From NCBI GenBank assembly GCA_003244245.1, contig QHBY01000082.1, forward strand, positions 19,633 to 54,025: a stretch of DNA of 34,393 bases. The letters are read 5' to 3'. Every line of letters starts with the position of its first letter. The first letter of the stretch is position 1. This DNA is from Pseudonocardiales bacterium. Lineage in GTDB: Bacteria > Actinomycetota > Actinomycetes > Mycobacteriales > Pseudonocardiaceae. Under the pieces are notes generated by a model. That model saw nothing but the letters and a program-made list of their open reading frames with translations. It ran no database searches and was not told the origin of the DNA. The position numbers and the translations under genes are program-made. Below, one piece after another: positions 25,706 to 34,246 of the stretch.

Positions 25706-26305
25706 ATGGTAGGCAGCGACGTTGTCGAGGTCGAACGGCGTCTTCGGGCTGGTGAGCTGTTGTGCCCGTGCGGCGGCGGGCTGGCGCCGTGGGGACACGC
25801 GCGGGAGCGATCTGTTCGCGGTGTTGGTGAGCTTCGGCCACGTCGTGCCCGGTGCGGGTCGTGCCTGGTGACGCATGTGCTGCTGGCGGTGTCGTGTCTG
25901 CTGCGCCGGGCTGATGGCGGCGATGTGGTGGGCGCGGCGCTGCGGGCCAAGGCCGCCGGTGCGGGTCACCGCACGATCGCCGAGCAGTTGGAGCGGCCGG
26001 TGTCGACGGTGCGTGGCTGGCTGCGTGCGTTCGCTCGTAACGCCGAGACGGCGCGGGCGCTGTTGACGGCGCTGCTGGTGCAGCTCGACCCGCTTGCCGG
26101 GCCGCTGCCGGCCCATCAGGGCGTGGTGGCCGATGCGGTCGAGGCGGTCGGTGCCTGTGCTGCGGCGGCCCGCCGCCGCCTCGGGGTGGTGGGCGCGGTG
26201 TCGCCGTGGCAGCTCGCCGCGGCGGTCACCGGCGGCCGGCTGCTCGCGCCGACGCTGTCGGCGGTGTCGATCAACACGAGCCGGCCCTTGGGCAACGCCG
26301 GTTGA
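25706..26305 (+). CDS. Transposon-associated Zn-ribbon/helix-turn-helix protein (DUF6431-like)
   Basis: CPCGGGLAPWG...RRARCGSC cysteine pattern; GHRTIAEQLERPVSTVRGWLRAF HTH. Start uncertain (GTG 25700/ATG 25706 after GGAGG; ATG 25688). Confidence 0.7.
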   Translation: MVGSDVVEVERRLRAGELLCPCGGGLAPWGHARERSVRGVGELRPRRARCGSCLVTHVLLAVSCLLRRADGGDVVGAALRAKAAGAGHRTIAEQLERPVSTVRGWLRAFARNAETARALLTALLVQLDPLAGPLPAHQGVVADAVEAVGACAAAARRRLGVVGAVSPWQLAAAVTGGRLLAPTLSAVSINTSRPLGNAG

Positions 26306-26358
26306 GCAACGACGCTCGCGACTCGTAGGCATTTTCTCGAGTCGCGAAGGAGAAGTAG

Positions 26359-27780
26359 GTGGCGTTCAGCCATGACGAAGAACGGGTGCGGGCCGAACGG
26401 TCCCGCGCCGTCGGCCTGTTCAGGTATTCGCTGATCAGCGAGCCGGCCAACCCCAAGCTGTCGACCAGGCAGCGAGGCCGCCTGGTCCGGGCCATCGCCG
26501 AGCGGGAACACGACGGCCCGTTCGGGCAGCCGGTGCGGGTCTCGCGGCCCACGCTGGACCGGTGGCTGCGCGACTGGCGCCGCGGCGGCTTCGACGCCCT
26601 GGTCCCGGCGCCGCCGAAGGTGTCACCACGCACGCCGGGCGAGGTGCTGGACCTGGCGGTCGCGTTGAAGACGGAGGTGCCCGAGCGGACAGCGGTGCAG
26701 ATCGCGGCGATCCTGCGCGCCCACTCGGGGTGGTCACCGGACGAACGGACCCTGCAACGCCACTTCGTGCGCCTGGAGCTGTCGACGCGGCCGAACGGGT
26801 TGCCGCCGCAGGCGTTCGGCCGGTTCGAGGCCGACGCGCCGAACCAACGCTGGACCGGCGACGCGCTGCACGGCCCCACCGTCAACGGCCGCAAAGCGAT
26901 CCTGTTCGCGTTCATCGACGACCACAGTCGCCTGCTGGCGGGGTATCGGTGGGCCCGCCGGGAGGACACCGTGCGGCTGGAAGCCGCGCTGCACAACGGT
27001 CTGGCCGCCCGCGGCATCCCCGATTCCCTCTATATGGACAACGGATCGGCGATGATCGACAAGCAGCTGCAGCGGGCCTGCGCGTGCCTGGGCATCCGCA
27101 TCGTCCACTCCCGCCCCGGCCAGCCGGCCGGCCGGGGAAAGATCGAAAGATTCTTCCGCACCGTGCGGGAACAGTTCCTCGTCGAGATCGGATCGGGCCG
27201 CGAGCTGGAGGACATGACCCAGCTGAACACGCTGTTCACCGCCTGGGTCGAAACGGTCTATCACCGTCGCGAACATTCCGAGACCGCTCAGCCGCCGATC
27301 CAGCGGTGGTCGGTCATCAGCCCGCGGATGCCGTCCACGGCACAGCTGCACGAGGCTTTCCTCTGGTCCGAATGGCGGACCGTCACAAAAACGAGCACCG
27401 TCGGGCTGCACGGAAACAAGTACGAGGTCGACGCCGTCCTGGTCGGCCGCAAGGTCGAGCTCGTGTTCGACCCGTTCGACCTCACCCGCATCGAGGTCCG
27501 CTGGCACGGACGCTCGATGGGCCAAGCGGTGCCGCACGTCATCGGCCGGCACGTCCACGCAAAAGCCCGACCCGACGACACGACAGCGTCGGCGCCGGCG
27601 CCGACCGGGATCGACTACCTGCACCTGGTCGAGGCGCAGCACACCGCCGAGCTGGCCGAACGCGTGCAGTACTCCCAACTGCGAGACGACCAACTGCCTG
27701 ACCAGGCCGTCCCCGACGGACACATCCATGGCCAGCTCCCGCTGCCCGACACCGGCCAGACGAGCGAGGTGTCGACATGA
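26359..27780 (+). CDS. DDE transposase/integrase (Mu/TniA/TnsB-like rve core with Mu-C-like beta-barrel)
   Basis: WTGDALHGP (D), YMDNGSAMIDK (D), GRGKIERFFRTVREQF (E); C-terminal NKYEVDAVLVGRKVELVFDPFDLTRIEVRWHG. Confidence 0.9.
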   Translation: MAFSHDEERVRAERSRAVGLFRYSLISEPANPKLSTRQRGRLVRAIAEREHDGPFGQPVRVSRPTLDRWLRDWRRGGFDALVPAPPKVSPRTPGEVLDLAVALKTEVPERTAVQIAAILRAHSGWSPDERTLQRHFVRLELSTRPNGLPPQAFGRFEADAPNQRWTGDALHGPTVNGRKAILFAFIDDHSRLLAGYRWARREDTVRLEAALHNGLAARGIPDSLYMDNGSAMIDKQLQRACACLGIRIVHSRPGQPAGRGKIERFFRTVREQFLVEIGSGRELEDMTQLNTLFTAWVETVYHRREHSETAQPPIQRWSVISPRMPSTAQLHEAFLWSEWRTVTKTSTVGLHGNKYEVDAVLVGRKVELVFDPFDLTRIEVRWHGRSMGQAVPHVIGRHVHAKARPDDTTASAPAPTGIDYLHLVEAQHTAELAERVQYSQLRDDQLPDQAVPDGHIHGQLPLPDTGQTSEVST

Positions 27781-28589
27781 TCGAGAAACTGAAATCCCAG
27801 TACGGATTCACCAAGACCCCGTTCGGGCGGGGGCTTGCGCCGCAGATGCTGCACCGCCACAGCGCCCACGCCGAAGCGGTCGCCCGCATCGACTGGTGCA
27901 TCAGCGAACGAGGCCTCGGCGTCGTCACCGGCGAAGTCGGCGCCGGAAAGACCGTCGCCGTCCGGGCCGCCCTGGCCGGGCTGGACACCTCGCGGAACAC
28001 GGTGATCTACCTCGGCAACCCTGCCGTCGGCGGCCGCGGCCTCTACGGCTGCATCGTCACCGCCCTCGGCGGCACCCCTCGCTTCCACAAGGCGGCGTTG
28101 ATCCCGCAGACGATGGACCTGCTCGCCGCCGAGGAACACGAGCGGGGACGCAACACCACGGTCGTGCTCGACGAGGCGCACCTGCTGGGAGCCGACCAAC
28201 TCGAAGAGCTGAGGCTGCTCACGAACAGCGAAATGGACAGCCACTCGCCGTTCGCCTGCCTGCTCGTCGGACAGCCCACGCTGCGCAGGCGGATCAAGCT
28301 CGGCACCTTCGCCGCGCTCGACCAGCGGATCACGCTGCGTTACGCGATGAACGGGATGACCGACAAAGAGACCGCGAGCTACATCGCCCACCACCTGAAG
28401 CTGGCAGGCCGCTCAGACACCCTATTCAGCGACGACGCCGTCGCGCTGATCCACCAGGTCTCCCGCGGCCTACCCAGAGCGGTGAACAACCTCGCCGTCC
28501 AATCCCTCGTCGCCGCCTACGCCGGCAAGAAGGCGATAGTCGACGAATCGTCCGCCCGCGCCGCCGTCACCGAAGTCACGTCAGAGTGA
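27777..28589 (+). CDS. AAA+ ATPase, ExeA/TniB-like transposition helper
   Basis: YGFTKTPFGRGL; Walker A GEVGAGKT; Walker B TVVLDEAHLLG; sensor region LVGQPTLRRR. ATGA overlap with the transposase. Confidence 0.92.
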   Translation: MIEKLKSQYGFTKTPFGRGLAPQMLHRHSAHAEAVARIDWCISERGLGVVTGEVGAGKTVAVRAALAGLDTSRNTVIYLGNPAVGGRGLYGCIVTALGGTPRFHKAALIPQTMDLLAAEEHERGRNTTVVLDEAHLLGADQLEELRLLTNSEMDSHSPFACLLVGQPTLRRRIKLGTFAALDQRITLRYAMNGMTDKETASYIAHHLKLAGRSDTLFSDDAVALIHQVSRGLPRAVNNLAVQSLVAAYAGKKAIVDESSARAAVTEVTSE

Positions 28590-28636
28590 CGACGACCGCG
28601 ACACCCTGACGAGCAAGACGACAACACGAACACCAA

Positions 28637-28661
28637 GCCCCGCCGGCTACGCCGGCGGGGC
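28637..28661. repeat. Perfect 11-bp-stem hairpin inside the right end of the three-gene transposon
   Basis: GCCCCGCCGGC-TAC-GCCGGCGGGGC; counterpart at the left end is AGGGGC...GCCCCT at 25572-25595. Confidence 0.75.
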
Positions 28662-28847
28662 CCCTTCATGCCAACCCGTCGTCAGCACCACAAACGACGC
28701 CGACATCCTCATACAGAGCGTCGGTCAACACTGGGACGCCGCGCTTCGTGATGGCAACCAACGAGCCGGGAGTCCGGATGGCCGGTTGCGGTCCGAGCAA
28801 TAAACGGCTGCTATTCTGCTGAAGTCTTACCGGATGGAGGGAGCGGG

Positions 28848-29600
28848 GTGACGCACGCGGACGGCGTTCAGCTCGATCGGAGCGGCCGAAGCTCGCTGCC
28901 TGGAGGTCGCCGGAAACAGAGTCCTCGCGGCGCCTCTGGGGCCACCGCTCCGGAAGCGGTTCCCAGACTCGCCGACATGGCCTATACGGCCATTGGTGCG
29001 CTGATCTCAGACACTCTCGAGCCAGGCGCCTTGCTGTCTGAGGCTGACCTTGCCGCGCAACTCGGAGTCTCGAAGACGCCTGTTCGAGAAGCGTTACGGC
29101 GCCTCGCGTCTGAAGGGCTTGTCTCGCCGATCGCGCACGTCGGTTACGTCATCCCGCAGCTGACCTACCGCGATATACGCGAAGGATTCGAAGTTCGAGA
29201 GGCCATCGAGGGCCGAGCCGCCGCCCTAGCTTGCGAGCAGATGATCGACGAGCGGCTGGCCGCCCTCGTCCATGTCTTCGCCCAGGGCGTTGCGGAGCTG
29301 AACGGTGACACAGACCACGACTTGACGGTCATGAGACGGCTTAACGACCTCCTGCACGAGACGGTCCTCGAGTGTGCAGATAACTTTCGGTTCAACCAGA
29401 TACTGGCCGGAGTCCGCAACCAAGTACACAGGGCGATCCGGGCGTACGTGCAAAACGACTACGGTCGATATGAGGCCTCGTTGCTGGAACATCGTGCGAT
29501 CGTCGACGCCCTAGAGCGACGAGACGTGGCAGGCGCCGAAGCGGCCATGCGCAGCCACGTGCAGTCCATCGCCAGCCACGTCCTGAAGCGCTACAGGTAG
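28848..29600 (+). CDS. GntR-family transcriptional regulator (FadR/FCD type)
   Basis: LADMAYTAIGALISDTLEPGALLSEADLAAQLGVSKTPVREALRRLASEGLV wHTH plus FCD effector domain. GTG start after GGAGGGAG. Confidence 0.93.
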   Translation: MTHADGVQLDRSGRSSLPGGRRKQSPRGASGATAPEAVPRLADMAYTAIGALISDTLEPGALLSEADLAAQLGVSKTPVREALRRLASEGLVSPIAHVGYVIPQLTYRDIREGFEVREAIEGRAAALACEQMIDERLAALVHVFAQGVAELNGDTDHDLTVMRRLNDLLHETVLECADNFRFNQILAGVRNQVHRAIRAYVQNDYGRYEASLLEHRAIVDALERRDVAGAEAAMRSHVQSIASHVLKRYR

Positions 29601-29612
29601 CGGGACGAGTCG

Positions 29613-30329
29613 CTACACGGTCGTCCACCACGTGCTGAGCTTGGCCGCCGCCCGAACCACCGTCTCGCCCATGCGACGCACCGCATCCATGCCCATCCGT
29701 TCTATCGGACCGGACACCGAAATTGCGGCCACAACCGTGCCACCGACCATCACCGGAGCACTGACTGACGCCACGCCCGGAGCGCGTTCGGCCATGCTCA
29801 CGAAATAACCTGACTCGGTGCTCGCTCCTCGCAGCGCCTTGCCGCCGCTACCCCGCCCTAGAGGAAGCAGCGACCCGACCGGGACACTAGTTCTCAGTTC
29901 ATACATGCTCTCTACGGCGGCCAAGCACATTCGCCGCTGGCCTCGACGCACGAACAATTGCGCTGATTCGCCAGTGGCATCGCGAAGTTCGACGAGCAAC
30001 GGCTGCGCCCGCAACGCCGCCCCGCGAGGAGCCAACCGAGGCCCGGCACTGAGCAGCCCATCAGCTGAGCGAGCGAGGAAACCGTGCCCGATCAGTGCAG
30101 CAACGATGCGGTATGTGGTTGCCCGAGACACCCCCGACTCAGCGACCAGTTCCGTCATGCGCCTGGGTCGCAGATCGCATAGGTCCAAAAAGACGACGAC
30201 CTTCTCGAGTATCCCGATGGAACCCACCTCAGCAGGCCCCGCCGCCAATCGCGTTCTTCCGGACTGCGTCGAGCCTGGTGATGAGATCACCTTCTCAGTA
30301 TATGAGCAGTCTATCGAGAACGTTGCCAA
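29613..30329 (-). CDS. IclR-family transcriptional regulator, NdgR/LtbR-like
   Basis: MTELVAESGVSRATTYRIVAALIGHGFL HTH; LRDATGESAQLFVRRGQRRMCLAAVES; ERAPGVASVSAPV...ISVSGPIER. A GTG at 30227 is an alternative, possibly better start. Confidence 0.88.
   Translation of the reverse strand: MATFSIDCSYTEKVISSPGSTQSGRTRLAAGPAEVGSIGILEKVVVFLDLCDLRPRRMTELVAESGVSRATTYRIVAALIGHGFLARSADGLLSAGPRLAPRGAALRAQPLLVELRDATGESAQLFVRRGQRRMCLAAVESMYELRTSVPVGSLLPLGRGSGGKALRGASTESGYFVSMAERAPGVASVSAPVMVGGTVVAAISVSGPIERMGMDAVRRMGETVVRAAAKLSTWWTTV
30282..30306. promoter_or_regulatory. Overlapping dyads TGAGA-N6-TCTCA and CTCA-N5-TGAG, candidate IclR operator upstream of leuC
   Basis: Read directly: TGAGATCACCTTCTCAGTATATGAG. 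Confidence 0.35.
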
Positions 30330-30393
30330 CCCCGGGCGGAGAAGTCACGCTGAAACGATTGGCGCTTCGGCGACGAACTGATGGGCGGCCACG

Positions 30394-31791
30394 GTGACGA
30401 GCACTCTGTCTCAGAAGGTATGGGATCGACATGTTGTGCGACGGGTGGAGGGGGAGACCGATCTGATTTGGATCGATCTGCACCTCATCCACGAAGTCAC
30501 CAGCCCGCAGGCTTTCGACGGCTTACGCGAAGCCAGCCGGCGCCTGTACCGACCCGACCTCACAGTCGGCACGATGGACCACGACATCCCGACCGGCGCG
30601 CCAGGGACACCCATTGAGGATCCAGTGGCCGCCGAACAGGTCCGCCGGATGTACGCGAACTGCGCGGAGTTCGACGTGCGCCTGTACCCGCTCGGTGACC
30701 CCGGACAGGGCATCGTTCACGTCATCGCGCCACAACTCGGACTGACGCAGCCCGGAATGACCGTGGTCTGTGGAGACAGCCACACCAGCACCCACGGCGC
30801 ATTCGGGGCAGTGGCCTTCGGGATCGGCACAAGCCAGGTCGAGCATGTGATGGCGACTCAAACGCTGCCCCAGGCCCGCCCCCTTGCCGCAGCCGTCGAT
30901 CTAGAGGGTCAATGCGATCAATCCGTGACAGCCAAGGACGTCGCTTTGGCGATCATGCGAGAGCTCGGCACCGACGGAGGAAACGGCAGCATCGTCGAGT
31001 ACCGCGGCGACGCGGTGCGCGCCTTGACAATGGAAGGGCGAATGACGCTGTGCAACATGAGCATCGAAGCAGGCGCCCGTGCCGGAATGGTCGCCCCAGA
31101 TGACACGACGTACACCTACCTCGAAGGCCGGCCCCATGCACCCAAGGGATCTCTCTGGGAACGTGCACTAGAGGACTGGCGCACGCTGTACACGGATGAG
31201 AACGCAGCATTCGACCGCGTCTTCACCCTCGACGCAAGCCGCATCCGACCGAGCGCAACATGGGGTACCAATCCCTCACAGTCGGTTTCGCTGGACGGCA
31301 CCGTGCCAGACCCATCCAGTTTCTCCGACCCTGATGAGCGCAACGCCGCCGGCCGGGCGCTTGAATACATGGATCTTCAACCCGGTACCGCACTCGCCGA
31401 TGTGGCCCTCGATGTTGTCTTCATTGGGTCATGCACCAACGGCCGACTTGAGGACCTTCGCGCGGCAGCGGATGTTATTCGCGGCCGCCGGGTGTCTTCA
31501 ACCGTCCGCGCCCTCGTTGTGCCGGGCAGCGCGCTCGTGAAGATCCAGGCGGAGCAGGAAGGCTTAGATGAGGTATTCACCCGCGCCGGATTCGAATGGC
31601 GCCAACCCGGCTGCTCCATGTGCGTAGCCATGAACGGAGACATCGTCCCCCCCGGGAAGCGAAGCGCATCAACGTCGAACCGGAACTTCGAAGGTCGCCA
31701 AGGCCAAGGGGCCCGAACCCACCTAGTGAGCCCAGCAGTGGCGGCGGCGTCGGCGGTAACCGGTCGCCTCACGGCGCCGCAGGACCTCTAG
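30394..31791 (+). CDS. leuC: 3-isopropylmalate dehydratase, large subunit
   Basis: VWDRHVV...[79 protein letters not shown] cluster ligand. Confidence 0.96.
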   Translation: MTSTLSQKVWDRHVVRRVEGETDLIWIDLHLIHEVTSPQAFDGLREASRRLYRPDLTVGTMDHDIPTGAPGTPIEDPVAAEQVRRMYANCAEFDVRLYPLGDPGQGIVHVIAPQLGLTQPGMTVVCGDSHTSTHGAFGAVAFGIGTSQVEHVMATQTLPQARPLAAAVDLEGQCDQSVTAKDVALAIMRELGTDGGNGSIVEYRGDAVRALTMEGRMTLCNMSIEAGARAGMVAPDDTTYTYLEGRPHAPKGSLWERALEDWRTLYTDENAAFDRVFTLDASRIRPSATWGTNPSQSVSLDGTVPDPSSFSDPDERNAAGRALEYMDLQPGTALADVALDVVFIGSCTNGRLEDLRAAADVIRGRRVSSTVRALVVPGSALVKIQAEQEGLDEVFTRAGFEWRQPGCSMCVAMNGDIVPPGKRSASTSNRNFEGRQGQGARTHLVSPAVAAASAVTGRLTAPQDL

Positions 31792-31825
31792 CTAGCGCGG
31801 ACAACTCAGCGAACCGAGGCAAACC

Positions 31826-32431
31826 ATGCAAACCTTCCGCGAAGTAACCGCTACGGCAGTCCCCATCGACCGTGCAAACATCGACACCGACGCCGTACTA
31901 CCTGCTATCTACATGAAGCGCGTCACCCGCTCAGGTTACGGCGACGTCCTATTCCTCGAGTGGAAGAAGGACCCGAACTTCGTGCTAAACAGGCCCGAGT
32001 ATCAAGGTGCGTCGATCCTAATCACTGGTCCGAATTTCGGCTGCGGCAGCTCGCGCGAACATGCTCCATGGGCACTACGCGACGGCGGGTTCCGCGCCAT
32101 CATCAGCCCGAGCTTCGCAGACATTTTCCGCGGCAACTGCCTACGAAACGGGCTGTTGCCTGTCATCCTGCCAGAGGCTCAAGTCCACACGCTCATGCAG
32201 ACCGTCGAAGCCGATCCCGCCACGACAATCACGATCGATCTCGTCTCTAGAGAAGTCCGCTGTCCCCGGATCGACCTGATCGCAAAATTCTCCCTCGATG
32301 ACCACAACCGCACCCGTCTCCTTGAGGGGCTCGATGACATCGACCTGACTATGCGTCACATGGACGACATTCGCCGCTACGAAGCCTCACGATCCGAATG
32401 GATGCCTTCCGATACGGTAGGCAGCAACTGA
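31826..32431 (+). CDS. leuD: 3-isopropylmalate dehydratase, small subunit
   Basis: IDRANIDTDAVLPAIYMKRV; GPNFGCGSSREHAPWALRDGGFRAIISPSFADIFRGNCLRNGLLPV. Confidence 0.96.
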   Translation: MQTFREVTATAVPIDRANIDTDAVLPAIYMKRVTRSGYGDVLFLEWKKDPNFVLNRPEYQGASILITGPNFGCGSSREHAPWALRDGGFRAIISPSFADIFRGNCLRNGLLPVILPEAQVHTLMQTVEADPATTITIDLVSREVRCPRIDLIAKFSLDDHNRTRLLEGLDDIDLTMRHMDDIRRYEASRSEWMPSDTVGSN

Positions 32432-32570
32432 CCAGCGCGTAGGTAGGAAGGTCCAGTTCCCAGCCGGCCGGGCCGCGCACCCAAAGGAGCAGAGCGGTGG
32501 GACTTCACAGCAGCGGGTACCTCCGCTGGCGGGTGCCGGTCACCGCTTCAGTCACAGACCGGGGTGCGAC

Positions 32571-32786
32571 TTGGCGTTGATCATGATCGTTGCAACAATC
32601 AGCGCGGCTGCTCTGTGGGGACTGTCGGCGGCATCTGTCATATTTGCCAGGACGCGCGACGTTATCCAGCGTTGGCGGCTTCGTACGGAAGCCAAGAACC
32701 TTGAATCCGTGCGCAGCCCTCGAGCGTATGAATGGGTAGTCGAAGGGGATCTCTCCGCCTACCCGCGACCAGCGGATCCCAGCTAA
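32571..32786 (+). CDS. Small hypothetical membrane protein
   Basis: N-terminal hydrophobic LIMIVATISAAALWGLSAASVIFA then charged tail; TTG start. Weak. Confidence 0.3.
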   Translation: MALIMIVATISAAALWGLSAASVIFARTRDVIQRWRLRTEAKNLESVRSPRAYEWVVEGDLSAYPRPADPS

Positions 32787-32844
32787 CGAGTAAGCCCGGA
32801 TCCACCGTGCCGCTTGGTGTGGTTGGCGCGTCGTAACGCACGAA

Positions 32845-32906
32845 TGTCCTTCTGGGCAAGGACGATTGGACTTGTTGAAGGCCCCAATCGACCGCCCGGA
32901 AGGACA
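32845..32906 (+). promoter_or_regulatory. Long hairpin sequestering the RBS of the IS1380 transposase (copy 2)
   Basis: TGTCCTTCTGGGC/GCCCGGAAGGACA (13 bp, one GU) and CGATTGG/CCAATCG, 14-nt loop. GGAAGG RBS candidate (32898-32903) in the 3' arm, GTG start 32915. Confidence 0.65.
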
Positions 32907-32914
32907 CCCGTTAG

Positions 32915-34246
32915 GTGCGAGCATCTCATGATCTGAGCCGTGTGTCAGTCAGCTTCGACGAGCCGAATCTGGTGCCGTTCGCGGGTCTGTTGCCTGCGTC
33001 GGTGTTGGCGCAGCGGATCGGGTTATCGGAGCTCGTCGACGAGCGGCTGAGCCTGGCTCGGCATGGCGCGAACAGCGGCGTGAAGGCGTTGAGCGTGATC
33101 GGGTCGATGCTCGCCGGTGGCGACAGCATCGACGACACTGCGTTGCTGCGGGCGGGCGCGTTGCCGCGACTGTTCGACGCCACGCGGGCGCCGTCGACGA
33201 TCGGCACCTGGCTGCGGGACTTCAAATGGCACAACGTGCGCCAGCTTGACGCGGTCTCCCGCGAGTTGTTGGCGCGGCAGTGGGCTGCCGGAGCCGGGCC
33301 GACGGACCTGACCGCGCCGATGATGCTCGATGTCGACTCCACGATCGTGCCGGTGTTCGGGCGCGGCAAGCAGGGCGCGGCGTTCGGCTACACGAAGATC
33401 CGTGGTTACCACCCGCAGCTGGCCACCGTCGCCGAAACCGGACAAGTAGTGTTCTGCCGACTGCGTGGCGGCGCCGCCGGTGCGGCCCGCGGCGCGAAGA
33501 GCTTCCTGACCGAGACGTTCAGCCGGGTCCGGCACGCCGGCGCGAGCGGGCAGCTGACGCTACGCGCCGACTCCGCGTTCTACTCCAAAGCGGTGCTGGG
33601 CACCGCAGCCAAGTTCGACGTGCGTTTCTCGATAACCGCCCGGCAGGATAAGAAGGTCCGGGCCGCGATCGAGGCCATCGAGGAAGCGGCGTGGACCCCG
33701 ATCCCGTACTGGCTGTCCACCCCCGACGTGTCCGGCGCCGATGTCGCCGAGACCAGCTACACCGCCTTCGCCGGCACCAAGCAGGCGATGACGGTGCGGC
33801 TGGTCGTGCGCCGGGTGCGCCCGACACCGGGCTCGCAGCTCGCCTTGTTCACGACCTGGGACTACCACGCGTTCGTCACTGACCGCGAGGGCGACATGCT
33901 CCAGCTCGAGGCCGAGCACCGCCGCCACGCGATCGTCGAACAGTCGATCGCCGAACTGAAATCAGCGGGCCTTGCCCATCTGCCCTCCGGTCAGTTCATG
34001 GCCAATGCCGCCTGGCTTGCCCTCACCGTGATGGCGCACAACCTCTCCCGTGCCGTCGGGCTACTCGCCGGCGACACCCTGCATCGGGCCACCGCCGCCA
34101 CCCTGCGCCGGGCTGTGTTCACTGTCCCCGGCCGACTCGTGCGCTCGGGCCGCCAATTACGTCTGCGACTACCCCAAGATTGGCCCTGGGCCGAACACTT
34201 CGGCAGGGCTCTGGACGCGATCATCGCGATCCCGCAACGCTGCTGA
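32915..34246 (+). CDS. IS1380-family transposase (second, divergent copy)
   Basis: SFDEPNLVPFAGLLPASVLAQRIGLSELVDERL; MLDVDSTIVPVFGRGKQGAAFGYTKIRGYHPQLATVAETGQ; RHAIVEQSIAELKSAGLAHLPSGQFMANAAW. Confidence 0.95.
   Translation: MRASHDLSRVSVSFDEPNLVPFAGLLPASVLAQRIGLSELVDERLSLARHGANSGVKALSVIGSMLAGGDSIDDTALLRAGALPRLFDATRAPSTIGTWLRDFKWHNVRQLDAVSRELLARQWAAGAGPTDLTAPMMLDVDSTIVPVFGRGKQGAAFGYTKIRGYHPQLATVAETGQVVFCRLRGGAAGAARGAKSFLTETFSRVRHAGASGQLTLRADSAFYSKAVLGTAAKFDVRFSITARQDKKVRAAIEAIEEAAWTPIPYWLSTPDVSGADVAETSYTAFAGTKQAMTVRLVVRRVRPTPGSQLALFTTWDYHAFVTDREGDMLQLEAEHRRHAIVEQSIAELKSAGLAHLPSGQFMANAAWLALTVMAHNLSRAVGLLAGDTLHRATAATLRRAVFTVPGRLVRSGRQLRLRLPQDWPWAEHFGRALDAIIAIPQRC

Larger units (their letters stand above)
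25506..28730 (+). mobile_element. Three-gene AAA+/DDE transposon, 3225 bp, TGTTGA...TCAACA ends, 5-bp TSD CTGGG
   Basis: CTGGG at 25501-25505 and 28731-28735; imperfect ~100-bp terminal inverted repeats starting TGTTGA[A/C]CG; contents are a Zn-ribbon/HTH protein, DDE transposase and AAA ATPase. Confidence 0.88.

Noticed and set aside
26734-27729. 331-aa minus-strand ORF opposite the DDE transposase, and the 379-aa +frame ORF 26562-27701
   Set aside because: Alternative-frame translations of the DDE transposase gene with biased composition and no domain.
27728-28609. 293-aa ORF overlapping the AAA+ ATPase gene in another frame
   Set aside because: R/P-rich frame-shifted reading of the ATPase gene; Walker motifs lie in the 27777-28589 frame.
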